Program-made: the position numbers and the translations under genes
Notes under the pieces: generated by a model
What the model saw: only the letters and a program-made list of their open reading frames with translations
Told to the model about the DNA's origin: nothing
Databases searched by the model: none
Assembly: GCF_003254395.2 (NCBI RefSeq)
Contig: NC_037647.1
Location: forward strand, 4,824,752-4,888,751
DNA from: Apis mellifera
Lineage: Eukaryota > Arthropoda > Insecta > Hymenoptera > Apidae
Direction: 5' to 3'
Length of the DNA: 64,000 bases
Shown: positions 10,617 through 24,289 of the stretch, one piece after another
How the letters are laid out: every line of letters starts with the position of its first letter
Position numbering within the stretch: the stretch's first letter is position 1

Positions 10617-12714
10617 TATAATAACATAGTAGTGAATGTTACATTCATTTTACATTTAAATTGTAAGTTCAATATATAGTAATTTGTATATATGAAATAT
10701 AAATATTAAATAAATTAATTTGTTCAATTAAATTCTATTATTTCAAATACAATAGTTATAATATAAAAAAATATTAATATATTTTAATTAAAATAATTAT
10801 AATCACAAAAAATAATTTAACATAATTGAATAATTTTTTATAAACATTATATGTTAAATTATTAATAAATATTAAAGACTAAATAAATTATTGTGTATTT
10901 ATTTGTGTTTATTATGCATGTATTGTATACATTACAATTTATTTTATATTTTTTTAATTATTTTTTATTTGTATTAAATATATCTTTTATTATATTATAA
11001 ATACCAATTATTTAAGTTATATAATTAGTTATATAATTGTTAATAAAATATTTAATTGTGATTAATATTTTGAAATTTGGATAATATTTTTATTTCTAAT
11101 AATATGTATAGAAAAAAATGATTGTTAATAATTATGTTTATATTAATTGATACATTTAATATCCTTTATGCAATGATTCATTCATTATTCCTTTTAGATT
11201 TGCTATGTGTAAATAATGGATAAAACACTGCTAATAAATGCAATAATAATAAATTGAAATTCTTATAATTCCAGAATGTAAAGATAGAATCAATTGTTCA
11301 TCATTTATATATAAAAAATTTGCGATATAGTAAATAATTTTGGCGATTATTTATAAGAGTTTCGCGGGCAAATGGCGGATCAATATTTCACCCCCACGCG
11401 GATCTGAGCGGCATCCCCAATTACTAAAGATTTATACAAAGTAATTTGAGTTTTGTGAGTAAAAAATATATTTTAATTTTTTATTTTTTTTTCTTAATAA
11501 ATTTAAATATTTTTTTTATATTTTTTAAATATATAATATATATTGAGTTTTTAAAAGCAAAGTTTTAAAAGCCTAAAAGCCTTTATGGAAGATCGTATAA
11601 AGAATGATACAAATAGTGATAATTGAGAAGTACAACATAAAATATTGTTGTATATAATAAAATTAAAAACTTTAATTATTCTAAACAATTATTTTTTTTA
11701 TTTATACATTTTGTAAAAATAGTACGTTGTCTTCAAATTTTTCTTATACTCGTATCTATATCTCTTTTGTAATGGATTGAGTTTTCATTTTCAATCGTAC
11801 GTATAAGAAGAAAGAATAATGTTTGTTTAAGTTAATTTTATTAAAATTGTGTATTTTAATCGAAACACCAAGTGTTGCTACGTGAAAGGAGAAAGGATAA
11901 TAACATCATCCTTTCGAAATCAAACGTGAGAAAATTGATAAATTATTTTAGTATAACACTTAAATTTTCTTTGTGGATATTGAAATACTTCATTGTTTAG
12001 GCATCATTTTAATATAATTACAATGTGTATACGAAGGTAATTAAATCAAATATTTACATTATTCTTAAGAATTTTTATATTTTATATTTAAAAAAAAAAA
12101 ATTAAAGAATCCATATATATTGCATCAAATATTTGGTTAATTGCAGATGCCAGAAAAACAGCAATCAGTATACTTTCAAAGAAGAAAATCAGTGATAATG
12201 AATCTTCATAAAATTGATTATAATATTTTATATTTAATGCAAAATAAAACATTTAGCAAATTTACACAATAATTGATGCTATTAAGCATTCTAATTAAAA
12301 TATATGTTATTATATGAAAAAAACAATGCTACATATATCAGGTGCTGCGCCAAAATACTACCTCTGTTGTGTGTACAAAGTTATAAAATTGATTGTTTTA
12401 GAAGTAAAATAAAAATATTAGACACATATATATGTAAAAATATATATATATATATACATCTAATATATACATATAAAAATTTAAATATAAATGGAGAAAT
12501 ATATTCTGATTTATAAGTATTTACATATGAATATATACTAAATGAAACTGGAAATTCTTCCCTAATCTATGTTCTCTTTGATAATTATAATCTACAAACA
12601 ATATGACAAGAGAACACTTTAATATAATGATACTACTCTACTGACAAATGTATAAAAATAAAAAAAAATCTATATATTAATAGCTCAAAGAAAATAGTTA
12701 TTAGGTAAATAAAA
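10617..12714. other. UQCRB 3' region and SLC20 leader region
   Basis: The first part, to about 10730, is the UQCRB 3' UTR with its poly(A) signal. The following A+T-rich DNA shows no gene. A G+C-richer block at about 11365-11460, including GGCGGATC and CACCCCCACGCGG, followed by a donor-like GTAAAAA at about 11459, may be the non-coding first exon of the phosphate transporter downstream. Another G+C-richer patch at about 11870-11935 may also be leader. A probable acceptor (ATTAG) lies just before the SLC20 ATG, at about 12700. These leader assignments are tentative. Confidence 0.4.
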
Positions 12715-14532
12715 ATGAGCATACCGTATGATGAAAACTTGGTATGGATAGTAGTGGTTGGATTCTTAGTGGCCTTTATTTTGGCATTTGGAATCGGGGC
12801 AAATGATGTCGCAAATAGTTTTGGAACAAGTGTTGGTGCAGGAGTACTTACGATATTTCAAGCTTGTATTTTAGCAACTATCTTTGAAATTGCTGGGGCT
12901 GTACTCATTGGCTATAAGGTATTTTAAAAATTTATATATTTTATAAACTTTATTTCATAACATATATAATAATATTATTCAAGATATATTAATTGATACT
13001 TGCTTTAGGTTTCTGATACTATGAGAAAAGGCATATTGGATGTGACATTATATGAAGGCCAAGAAAAAGAATTAATGGTAGGAGCATTATCTAGTTTAGC
13101 TGGATCTGGTATCTGGTTAATACTAGCAACAGCTTTGCGATTACCTATTTCTGGAACACATTCCATTGTTGGTGCTACAGTTGGTTTTTCACTTGTCTGT
13201 AAAGGTACTGCAGGGGTTAGTAAAATTATTGTATTAATTTTAAAATAAATAAAGAATATTTCATAATAAGTATGTTTATAGGTCAAATGGATAGCTCTTG
13301 CAAATATAGCAGCTTCTTGGTTTGCAAGTCCTGTACTCAGTGGAATTGTATCAGGTGCTATATTTTGGGTTCTAAGAAAATCAGTATTTGAATCTAATAA
13401 ACCTTTAGAACAAGGTCTTTATATTCTCCCATTAGCATATGGACTCACTGTTGCTATTAATATTATGTCAGTAGTACATGATGGACCTAAACGTAAATGA
13501 ATTTTATATTTCTATTTTAATAAATTAACATTATTTATTTAAATTAAATATTATTTTATTTTTATCTGTTTCAGTTTTAATGTTAGATCAAGTGCCATGG
13601 TGGGGTAGTTTACTTGCTGCATTAGGTTTTGGTTCATTTTCAGCTATCATTGTTTATTTATTTGTTGTACCATGGCAAAGAAAAACAATATTACTTTCAT
13701 TAAGTAGCAACGAAAAAACAACAACAACTAAATTTGGTACCTGTGATAAAAAAGAAACAACAGCATTATCTGTTATTTCTGAAGCCCCATGTAGTAGTAA
13801 TAGTAATGGTAATGCAAAAGAAGTAGCGCCAAAATTACGAGGCAATAGCAGTGCAAGTCCTCTCTTAATGGTAGCAGGATCAGATACTGAGGGTGCTCAA
13901 ATTGAAACTGAAAAGAAAAACGAAGAACCACCAGAAATATCTAAACTTTTTGCATTTTTGCAAGTATTAACTGCAGCATTTGGCAGTTTTGCTCATGGTG
14001 GTAATGATGTCAGCAATGCAATTGGTCCACTTATTGCACTTTGGGCTGTATATGCAGAAGGATCAGCGAGACAAGAAGCAGAAACTCCATTGCTTATATT
14101 ACTTTATGGTGGTTTAGGCATATCAACTGGTCTTTGGGTGTGGGGACGCAGGGTGATACAAACTTTAGGACAAGATTTAGCACGTATTACACCAACTACT
14201 GGATTTACTATAGAGGTCATATATATTTTATAAATTTTAAAATTATAATAAAACAAAATAATATTTATTTTGAATTATTATTAATTATATATGAATTATA
14301 GTTAGGAGCAGCAGTAACAGTTTTGTTGGCAAGTAAGGCTGGTTTACCTGTGTCAACAACTCATTGCAAAGTGGGATCTGTTGTCTGTGTAGGATGGGCT
14401 TCACATGGTGGTGAGGGAGTTTCATGGAAATTATTTCGTAATATTGCATTTGCATGGTTAATTACTGTACCAGTGGCTGGCTGCTTGTCTGCAGGATGTA
14501 TGGCTATTTTTAAGGAAATAATTAGTTTGTGA
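12715..14532 (+). CDS. Sodium-dependent phosphate transporter (SLC20/PiT)
   Basis: This multi-pass plasma-membrane protein couples Na+ to inorganic phosphate uptake. Coding exons are 12715-12918, 13009-13215, 13282-13492, 13575-14215 and 14302-14532, giving 497 residues. Both halves carry the family's inverted-repeat signature: GANDVANS at 28-35 and GGNDVSNA at about 349-356. Other PiT landmarks are SGTHSIVGATVGF in the first half and LPVSTTHCKVGSVV in the second. The hydrophilic loop between the halves is only about 95 residues, rich in Ser, Thr and Lys. In vertebrate PiT1/PiT2 it is roughly 250, which explains the shorter total length. The donor after exon 2 is the less common GTTAGT. A poly(A) signal lies at 14608-14613. 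Confidence 0.95.
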
Positions 14533-14830
14533 CTCTTCATTATCAGAACAACTAATCCATTTTAGTGAAAACCATCCAATGCTACTGTTGTCAATAATTT
14601 ATGCAAAAATAAACGATCAAATATAATTTGACTTAGTTATTCTTTATCTATAATTATATTAAATATTTTATTATATACTTTTATAACAAAAAGTTACATG
14701 AAATAAAAATTAAAGTTGTTACATCAATATCAATTAGTGTTGTTATAGAAACCAAATCAATTAGTGACTATACAATTTAATATTCTATAGAAATATCTTT
14801 TGAATACATATTTTATTAAACATTTTTGAT

Positions 14831-17207
14831 ATGGAAAACCTACCACTTTTACCAGGTTATAGATTTCAAGATCCAAGCGTAAGTTAGCAAAATACTTATA
14901 AATTAAGTATTATAATCATTATATTAGAATGAAATTTAAGTGAAAACATATCTTTTTAAAGATCAAAGATTATAGATTATTACAAAAATTTCATTTTTTA
15001 AATGGTTATCGTGTAGTACGTGATAGAAATGCTGGAATTGGAGGAAGACCAATAGATGTTGCATCTAGTGCATATGTAAAAGAAGAAGATTCTGCACAGT
15101 AAGATAAATAAATATAAATGCAAAAATATAATTTTCATTTTTATAAAATCTTTAAAATTTTTTAAATTTAATGTAAGTTTTAAATTTCCATAATTAATAA
15201 TATTAAATAATATTTAGTTATGATCCATCATTAACGTATGGTCGTGTAAAACAATATGCATATGGACAATTTATTCCACATTATGTGCATTTTGCACAAA
15301 AATGTCTTTGCTTTAAAGCATTTTTTCGCCAAGGCGTATTTAACTCTCCAGACGAACATTTCCGTATACGTCATGTTAATATATTATATTACTTGGAAGA
15401 TGATACTTTATGTATTATTGAACCGACAGTTAATAATGCTGGCTTTCATCAAGGAAAACTTATTAGACGCAATAAAATTGTAAAAAATATAAATGGCGAT
15501 ACATTTCATTGGAAAGATTTTAATATTGGAATTGATATATGTAAGTTTAATAAATGTCTTTATATATTATGATATATGCTTTCCCCAAATATTGTTTATT
15601 AAAAAAATAATAAAGATTCTCAAATTTTATTCAATATTATCTTATTAACTAAATAACAATATATTCATATTTATTCTTTACAGATTTTTATATATTAACT
15701 GTGTGTTTATGATTAATTTTTATTATTTGCAGGTATTTATGGTGTAGTTTATCACATTACTGATTGTGACTTATTTACTAGAGAATTTTTAAATAGTCAA
15801 GGAATAGACGTTGGAGATAAAGAAGAATCGCCTATAGATCCTTATATAGAATTAAGAAAAAATAAACAGAAAATATCAACATGTATTACAAAAATTCCTG
15901 ATGATGTTAGACGGCGATTTTTAGAATATGATAAAATGGTATTATTGTTTGTTGCAACTTGGAATAATGATGTTTATCACATTACATATTTCTTGACGGA
16001 CGATACGATAGCTGTTCGTGAAATACAGAAACCCAATAGTGGAAAAGATCCTGTACCAATGTTATTAAAAAGAATGAAAGTACCAAAAGATTGGAAAAAT
16101 TTACCATTGTCGTATCCAGCTATATATATGGAATATGGTGATCCAGAGATTACCGAATACTATACACCAAAAGATTTTTTAGTCAGTTTATAAATAATTT
16201 AAAAAATATCAATATTCTTTTTTAATTATTTTTTCTTATAATTTTTTTTATTGCAGATAGGAAGTACGATTTTTATATTTAATCGACGATTTCTTTTACA
16301 CGATTGTGATTCTTTCACACGGAAATATTATTCAGATATGTTAGGAATAATACAACCAGAAAAAATTCCTCTTCCAACAGAAAATGATGTTACGATCTTG
16401 CCGGAATATAAATCACCACCGCACATAATTTTCGGTACACCTGAAGATACTTACGCTTCTTGTTTATCATTTATACCAGAACGACCTAAAAAAGATGTTA
16501 TTCGACAACTTGTTAATTTTCCTAAAAAACTACGTTATTCTATGCAAATGGATGTGATACATCCAGAAGACAAAAATCGCGATTTCATTTTAGAATATAG
16601 TTTAAGTAATGGTACAATACTCATACAAGAACTTGAAAAACGTAATTCAGGACGTCGCGAAGGTTGTTTTCTCAGAGCTACATTGGTTCCAAAACCGAAA
16701 ACTGGAAGAGATGATCCAGAATATTATACTCCTCAAGATTTTTATATTGGTGCAAAAATTAATATTTTTAATCATTATTTTATCATAACTGGTACCGATC
16801 TCTTTGTATATCGTTATATTGAAACAAATCCTGAAAAATTTCCATTAGAAGTACGAAATAGCATTCGTAATTATTTAGTCAAACAGAATTTACTTTCTGA
16901 TGATATAAAAGTAGAGACTAAAAAAATTCAAGATAAGGAGGATATAAAACTACAGTCAATAAAACCAGCTGAAGTTAGTATTAAAAGAGATATTGATATG
17001 GAAGAATGTGTAGAACATTTTGAAGCTCAAACTAAGTGTAAATATGAAGGAGAACATGGTGAATTAAGACCACGTACACCACCACCAGAAGAACTCTGTC
17101 CAAATTTAGCAACAAAACCTACACAATTATCTCAACAATGTCCAAATATATTTACCGAAAATAAAATAAAAAAGCGAATAACATGGGATGATGGGATGGA
17201 ACAATAA
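14831..17207 (+). CDS. EFHC1-type protein with three DM10 domains
   Basis: EFHC1/EFHC2 proteins are ciliary doublet-microtubule (protofilament ribbon) components and bind tubulin. Coding exons are 14831-14878, 14962-15098, 15218-15540, 15733-16181 and 16257-17207, giving 635 residues. The N-terminus LPLLPGYRFQD matches the family opening. Three DM10 domains are readable at about 80-190, 230-345 and 405-515, each with the pattern of tyrosine-rich strands then DDT and an NSG turn (IEPTVNNAGFHQGK, REIQKPNSGKD, QELEKRNSGRREG). The human protein ends in EF-hands. Here the tail of about 110 residues is charged and proline-rich (RPRTPPPEE) with no visible EF-hand loop. Expression in sensory cilia or sperm is expected from family knowledge. 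A poly(A) signal lies at 17310-17315. Confidence 0.92.
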
Positions 17208-19681
17208 TATTATTCCTGTCAATAATTACGTTCAACATAATACTTTTAACAAATCTGCATATTTAATTTATCGCAATTGAATATTTTTTTTAATTCAAAT
17301 TTTTATATTAATAAAACAATACAAAATATAATTATGAAAAATAAATATCATATATATATTACGTTGAATGTAATTATTTATTATTTTTTATTATGTTTTG
17401 ATTACAGAATCAAAACTAAATAGAATAAATCATATTTTCTAGAAAATTCATTGTCTGTATACATGGTATAGTTCATGTGAATATTAAAATTCATAGTTCA
17501 ATTCAACATTTAATCAAATACGATCATACAACGTAAATACTAGTAAATACTAAACAATATGATACATTATCAAGTATACTATTTGTATGTCTGCATATTA
17601 TAATGTAATAATAATATACAGATATGCAGTTTGTATACATATGCATATGATGCACATGTTTGTATGCATATGATTTATTAATCATAAAATAAAAATAAAG
17701 TTTAGATAAATCTTTGGAATCTAAACAAAATTTAAAAATATTGAAAAAGAAAATATTTTTAATATTAATAATTTTTCATAAAATAGTTTTTAATAAATTG
17801 TTTAATAAAATCTTTTAAATATTGCTTGACTGTGAAATACGAAAATTTAATATAGTTTAGTTTACATTTAATTGTTTCTAGTTATTCAAATATTAATATT
17901 TATGAGCAACTTATTCCATTTTAAATAAACTGAAATAATTCAAAAACATTGGCTAAAAATTTTAACATTGATACATTACATAAAATAATTTACTTTTGAA
18001 ATAATAAAATGCATTTACTCCTGAAATATTCACAATACAGAAATAAAAAAAATTTTTCTCGTACGTTATTCTCTTTTTTGTTACTACTTACTTGTATATG
18101 CAAAAGTAATTATTTAAGTAATATTATGAAATTATAATAATATAATTCTTTTATAAATTTTGTACGATTTTTTTGAAAAAATAAGATTAAATGAAAATTT
18201 TATATTACTATTTTATGATTACCTTGTATAAAATCTTATCATTTATAACATGCTTTTGCGCAATGAAATATAATTCTTATAAAATTTAAAAAACAAATTT
18301 CAATATTTTTCTGTTTTTTTTTTATCATTTTCTACAAATTAATTTCTACATGTAATTATATGTAAATGTATACATAATCATTAATAATCAAATCTAGAAT
18401 AAAATTTATTTCATGTATTTTAGACTACTAAATCCATATTATTTAAGCAGTTTTTTTATATTAATGTTTAATTTTCTATATATAATTTGTGAAAAATGGT
18501 TTAAATTTTTCTAATATTACTACTAAAGGATCTTTTTTCTAATGGGCATGAAAAAGTGTACATTTTTCTTTCAAATATACAAAAACACAAAATTTCTATT
18601 TCAATAAAAACAACTTGAATTTATAAAATAATGAAATCATGACAAAAATGTATCAAACATTAAAATAAAATAAAGTAACAGTCAATTTTAACAATAAGAA
18701 TCTTATGAAATTTTCATAAAATAATACAATAATGATCATTATTGTATATGTTACTATTATAGAATAACTATAATATTTTTTTTGTCATATAATATTTTAG
18801 ATCATTTTTGCAGTCCATGAATAATATAATGATATAATATAATATAATAGGTAATATATATATTATATATTAATATATTATATATATATTTATATACATT
18901 ATATATATTTATTATATATAATATATATAATTAATATATGTAATATATATAATATAATATATATTTATAATAATATATATATTATATATATAATTTTTGC
19001 AATATAGAGATATAGAATATGCATAAAATAATCAGTTGACAATAATTTCTATTATTATCCAATGATCAAGCATAATTGTTACACATAAACTTAAAACGTC
19101 GTAATAAGCCCTTGCACCTTTATAACAAAGAAAGGTGAGCTCTTTCAGCCACAGGCACCAGGTTATATGTCCATCAAAGTTTAAAATGGTAATTGATTTA
19201 AATGACACTTGCTTATAATATTGTTCTCGCATAGATTTTTCATTATCAACAAAAGTTTAAGCATTTTACAAGGATTAGTCCACATATTACAGTTTTTTCT
19301 TCTGTTCCATATTTCTTTTTTTCTTTCATTTTTAATTTGTACGTTTAAGAAACACCTTTCGATGAATAGCACGCAACACCACACTATATGCTTACAACTC
19401 AGCAAGGTTACCCAATATCCCTTGAAATTGAATTGCGTTCCTCTTCATAGTAGTTACGATTAGATAATATTCATGATGCCGACGCGACGCTAATTATCAT
19501 ACAAGTTGATTATTTAACAGAAGGAAATAGTCTCAATAATGAAAGTTTTGTCACAGGAATTAGAAGCCTTTTGTGTATCCAAGAAAGCAAAGATAAGTAG
19601 TAAGACGATAATTAGTCGTAGCGTGCTTTCTTTATGATGATTACTATTATGAACAGTATTATATTTTTGTTGTATCCATCG
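17208..19681. other. Convergent intergenic region, includes long YTHDF 3' UTR
   Basis: This is the 3' side of both the EFHC1-type gene (+) and the YTHDF gene (-). EFHC1 transcription probably ends near 17340. The segment 19020-19680 is distinctly G+C-richer than the rest and directly follows the YTHDF stop on the minus strand, so it is probably conserved 3' UTR. A dense run of TA palindromes occupies about 18836-18995. Open frames in 19032-19463 occur on both strands, show no protein-family features and were not called. Confidence 0.5.
18836..18995. repeat. TA-rich near-palindromic low-complexity block
   Basis: Some 160 bp consist almost only of T and A in TATATA / ATATAT / TAATAT blocks that can fold back on themselves. 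It is simple sequence with no reading frame. Confidence 0.7.
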
Positions 19682-22671
19682 CTACTGGCGTGAACCTCCT
19701 CTGCCTCTACCACGACCACCATCTCGATCCTATAATGATAGATTATATTATTTATCCCCCCCCCAAAAAAAGATACAAATTTTATGCTAATTAATTTGAA
19801 ACTTCATTTCATTTAGAATATGTTGTTACTTACTTTGCGTTGATGATGTAAATGCGATTGATGAGAATGATGATCCCTTGATAAATCTGAATGTCCTCTA
19901 TTTCTATGATTGGAAGAATGATGATGTTGTATAGCATTTGCTGGAGCTTTACGCTGATCTTCTTCTGCTTGTTTACGTTCATAATGTCCAAAATCATCAA
20001 AAATACTAGTTGAATGCCGATAAGTATGTAATATACGTAGCACTGTTACACCTTTTGCATGAGGGACTTCCTGTGCATCCCTTGAATTAGTCACTGGTTT
20101 ATTCTCATTGTTTTCTAGTCTAATGTGACGAAGTTGCACATTAGGAACATCTTTGACATAAATCCAACGTACACGAAATTGGCCTTTCCATTTATCTTGA
20201 GACCATACAGAACTGTTGCTTTTATAATCAACAGGTGACACCATTTGTGCCATACCACAAAAGTGACCAGATCCATTAACAGAAAAGAATAAATACAAAG
20301 GTGCACCTTCACGACTGGCTTCTTTATATGCTTGATCCAATCTTTTATTACCATGTTCAGTACTACACCAAATCTCATATTTAATAGATCTATGAATATC
20401 ATCTTCAGAATAAGACTTGATTACAAAAAACCTAGCTCCAGGAGCAGTTTCATCAAATTCTACAGGATTATAATCATTTTTTACTTTTAGTTCATCTAAA
20501 ACAGGATGTGACTGTGATTGTGTAATTTGCTGTTGTTGTGGCTGTAATTGTTGCTGCTGTTGCTGTTGCTGTTGTTGTTGTTGTTGTTGTTGTTGTGGAG
20601 GCATATGAATCTGTGATTGTGGTGGTGATGGAGGTGTTGTAGGTTGTCTATTCCAACATGGTGGAGGAGGAGGAGGTCTTTGTCTTTGAGCCAATGGTGG
20701 AGGTGGTGGAATAGGAGGCTGTACCTGTGGTGGTGGAGGTGCTGTTGGAGGAGGTGCAGATGATTTACCTTCACCCCATGTTCCAATGTCCATATTATGT
20801 TTTCCTGGCACAATAGGTGGTGGTGGCATTCCAGCCTTTTTTTTCATTCCTTGAGAAGATGAAAGTGGAGGAACAGGCTTTGCAGGTTGACTTGCAACAC
20901 TTGCCCATGTTATCTTTCTAGGTTCTTTTGCTTCTGATTTTATTGATTGATTTGATGAAGTTTGCTGATCTTGACGTGGAACTTCACCACTTCCTAGTGA
21001 CAAGCCTTGCACACTTTGTTCAATAGTCTTAATTTCTGCATTACTAGGTGTTGGATAATTTTCATTTCCACGTGGAGCCTGATAATAATCTTCATAGCGT
21101 GTTTTTCTTGGAGTGCCCCAAGCACTAAAATCACCATTTCCATGAAAGTAATTAAAAGCAGGTTGACCAAATGTACTAAAACCACCTCCTGCACTAGCAG
21201 AGAACATTCCATCCATGCCATATGCGTCATGACCTATTTGACCTCCATAGCCAGAAAGAAATGCAACGGGATCTGTTCCATTTGACCAAGTACCATCCCC
21301 AGCACCAAATGTTTGATAAGGGAATGAAGTACCTGCATAATAAGGACTATATGGATCACCAGTCCCAATTGGATAACTTGAATGATGTGTACTGTTGCCT
21401 CCTCTCCATGAATCAAACCCAGAATCTTCTCCACCAGCATGATCTGTCTGTGCCTGCTGCTGGTGTTCTTTAGGACCATTGCTCACTATTAGTATGAAAT
21501 TTTATTTTATTAATATGTGACATGAATTCTTCTTGATAAAATTATATAAAATTGATTTTCCAAAAACTTAAATAATTTCTAATTAAAATAATATCAATAT
21601 TTTAATATATAAATATAAAACTATATATTTAATAATTAAATATCATAAAGAATATATAATTTACATTTAATAAAATATATATAATAAATATTTTTATAAT
21701 TTAAAAGTAATAATAATTATATATAATAGTAATAGTTAGATACTATATAATATAATAACAATTATTAAGAAATTAAAAAATTTTTTTATTAAAATAAAAA
21801 TAATTTTTTTTTATATTTTTCTTAACTTGTATAAATTTTTTTCAAATAATTAATAAACTATATATGTAAATTTTGATATATTAAATATCATAACAAGTAA
21901 AAATAAGATAAATTATAATTAATATAAGTATGTTTTTTTATAGGTTTTTATCTTTTAGGAAGATATTCATGCTAAATAAAGAAAATTTTAAGTAACAGAT
22001 AATTAAAAATGATTCTCAATTATAATATTTTAAATATTATAGAAAAATAATAATTATAATACATAGTATAATAACTTTTTCAAATTTAATAATTATAATT
22101 TATATAAAATAATTTTGATAAATTGATAATTTCAATTTTTCACTAAAAAAAATTATGTAATATTTTAAATATTTCATATCGTATTACGCCGTCGATATGA
22201 GCATATTATTTTTTAAGATTTCTATTTAATATTAATTGTAACATATATATAAAAAGAAATATAATTTTAAATATACTTAAAAAATAAATAATAAATTAAT
22301 AAAGTTTAAATAATTCTATTAGTAACTAAACAAATATATACTAAAACATAGATAGGTTAATGCACTATGTATATACTATACTTATATAGAAATCAGCTAA
22401 AAATATAGATAACAAAATTTTATATTAAGTAAAAAAATGCAGACTTCAATTTATCGTGATATCAAACTTTATTGAAAAAATTGCATACAATAAATATAAA
22501 ATCTATATACTTTTTTTAAATAAAAAAATCTATGCAATCATATATTTAACTGTTTAACTTCTACAATGAACTATATTTTACGAATAACATTACTAAATGA
22601 AATATTTAAAAAATTGTATGAGGATAGGAAGTCTCACCTTGACTGTTGGTTTGTCCTTTCATCCGCTGCAT
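19682..22671 (-). CDS. Ythdf: YTH-domain family m6A reader (YTHDF)
   Basis: This cytoplasmic reader of N6-methyladenosine controls mRNA stability and translation. Minus-strand coding exons are 22671-22638, 21485-19834 and 19729-19682, giving 577 residues. The first exon encodes MQRMKGQTNSQ; I start at the first in-frame ATG (22671), but the ATG at 22662 is equally possible. The middle is Tyr/Gly/Pro-rich disordered sequence with a WASVASQP motif, KHNMDIGTW as in vertebrate YTHDFs, polyproline and a Gln tract (about residues 308-332). The YTH domain spans about 363-500. The m6A aromatic-cage tryptophans are visible in YEIWCSTEHGN (about W385) and VWSQDKWKG (about W440 and W445). The last exon adds only 15 residues forming an RGG-like tail (GGRGRGGSRQ). 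Intron 1 is 1,152 nt. Confidence 0.94.
20525..20605 (-). repeat. CAA/CAG trinucleotide tract encoding polyGln in YTHDF
   Basis: On the minus strand this is a run of mixed CAA and CAG codons encoding 17 glutamines, then more Gln after LQP. Mixed codons are typical of stable insect polyQ. It lies in the disordered region just before the YTH domain. Confidence 0.85.
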
Positions 22672-23150
22672 TCCGTTGCATGGAAAAATATACAAAATTT
22701 AGAATGGCTGTCTTCAGTGAAAGGTAAGTATCTGCAGTATAGCGGTGTGGTAGCAAGTCAACACACTGACCTGATTTGAAACAGCACCTGCCAATCCAGT
22801 TGACATAACCTGTCACACACTCTGTCTGCCCTTCACAGACGCCAAATAGACGGCTGTGCCTTAATAAAATAAAGTTTTCAAACGCAATACCACAATTACA
22901 TACAACAGCGTTATACCACTCAAGTACGCGGGCACTTCTTTCTAAAGAGAAATCTTCAACTTTAAAATTCGCTATACCTGAGACCTCCGCGTTTCTTCCT
23001 GTAATGTCTTGCCGCGAGAGAGTCTCAGGAATTCTTTTTGTTACACTTCGAGACAAATAAATTTGCACAGAATTCTCAACTCCGAATAATAACTACGTGA
23101 CGTGCACTGACCTCTCGTATATATTAACAGATTGTCTAACATTCGCAACG
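22640..23150 (-). other. YTHDF first-exon / 5' leader island with overlapping uORF
   Basis: This block is strikingly G+C-richer than its flanks and ends at the YTHDF exon 1 donor (after 22638). It is best read as the 5' untranslated leader. A minus-strand frame open for 144 codons from ATG at 23068 overlaps the main start in another frame. After splicing it would end a few codons into exon 2. It has no recognised domain. The leader may itself be spliced, removing this ORF. Confidence 0.45.
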
Positions 23151-24249
23151 ATAAGGTCCCTATATGACTATTTCTTTAAATAATGTTTACCTTACAATGT
23201 AATTGAATTATAAATTAAATAAAAAGTCTTTCTTTGCAATATTTTTATATGTAGTTCTTAGATTTATCGTTATTAAATATTAATATCTTTTTTATTACAT
23301 ATCATAAATATTTTTTTTATGTTCATATTTACTAGTTCTTACTACGGTATTAGAGCTAGAGAATCAATGTTGAGTATGGTCGTGTTTCGTATTATAATAA
23401 ATCTAGTTTATACTTATACATTAATAAAGAATTAATTTACACAATATATAATATAATATTTTCATAAATAAAAAAATATTATATATATTTATATTATGTA
23501 ATATTATATAAATATTAAATAAATTTATACAAATTTTATATAAAGTTTCAAATAAAAACTTTACTTAAGTGATTTTATAATATTAATGTTTGTAAGAAGT
23601 GTAAAATTTTAATAATTTATATATTAATTATATTATTATATTTAATTTATTGATGTAATATTGTAAACATTTTTCAAAGTTAAAAAAATATTATTGTATA
23701 AATGATATAAAAATAATATTTAATTTTTCCTTTTTATTATAGAACGAAAAAAATAAATTATTAATTTAATATAATAAAAATATATATAATATCATGTAAC
23801 AACATATCATGTAATATCATAACAAATATATATATATATTTAGTTTTTCTAAAACATATATATATATATATATATTTCTTAAATTATTTTTTTTAATTAA
23901 TTTTTAAATTTAAATTAAAGCATATTTAGTAATTTTTAAATATAGAAAAATGTAACACTATAAATAGGTTAAAGTAATATCAATTGCATTATAATAATAG
24001 TAATAATTTATTCATTTACAGTAATAATTTTTATAATTATAACTTATTACGGAATAACTTATTTTTAACAATAAATAATATTTTAAAACAAATAGAATGT
24101 AAATAAATGTAAAATAATGTAAAAAGTAATATTATAATGAAATAAATACTTAATATTTTATTAATGCATTTTCTATTTCAATGACTTGTTATTTTGTATA
24201 TATTTCTAGTGATTATTTTTAATTATTGTTTTATTACATATACATATAC

Positions 24250-24289
<40 letters not shown>

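Noticed and set aside
12304..12516. 70-codon plus-strand frame before the phosphate transporter
   Set aside because: Lys/Ile/Tyr-rich translation of A+T-rich leader or intergenic DNA, with no recognisable domain.
19032..19463. Overlapping frames on both strands downstream of YTHDF
   Set aside because: They lie in the probable YTHDF 3' UTR, overlap one another and show no protein-family pattern.
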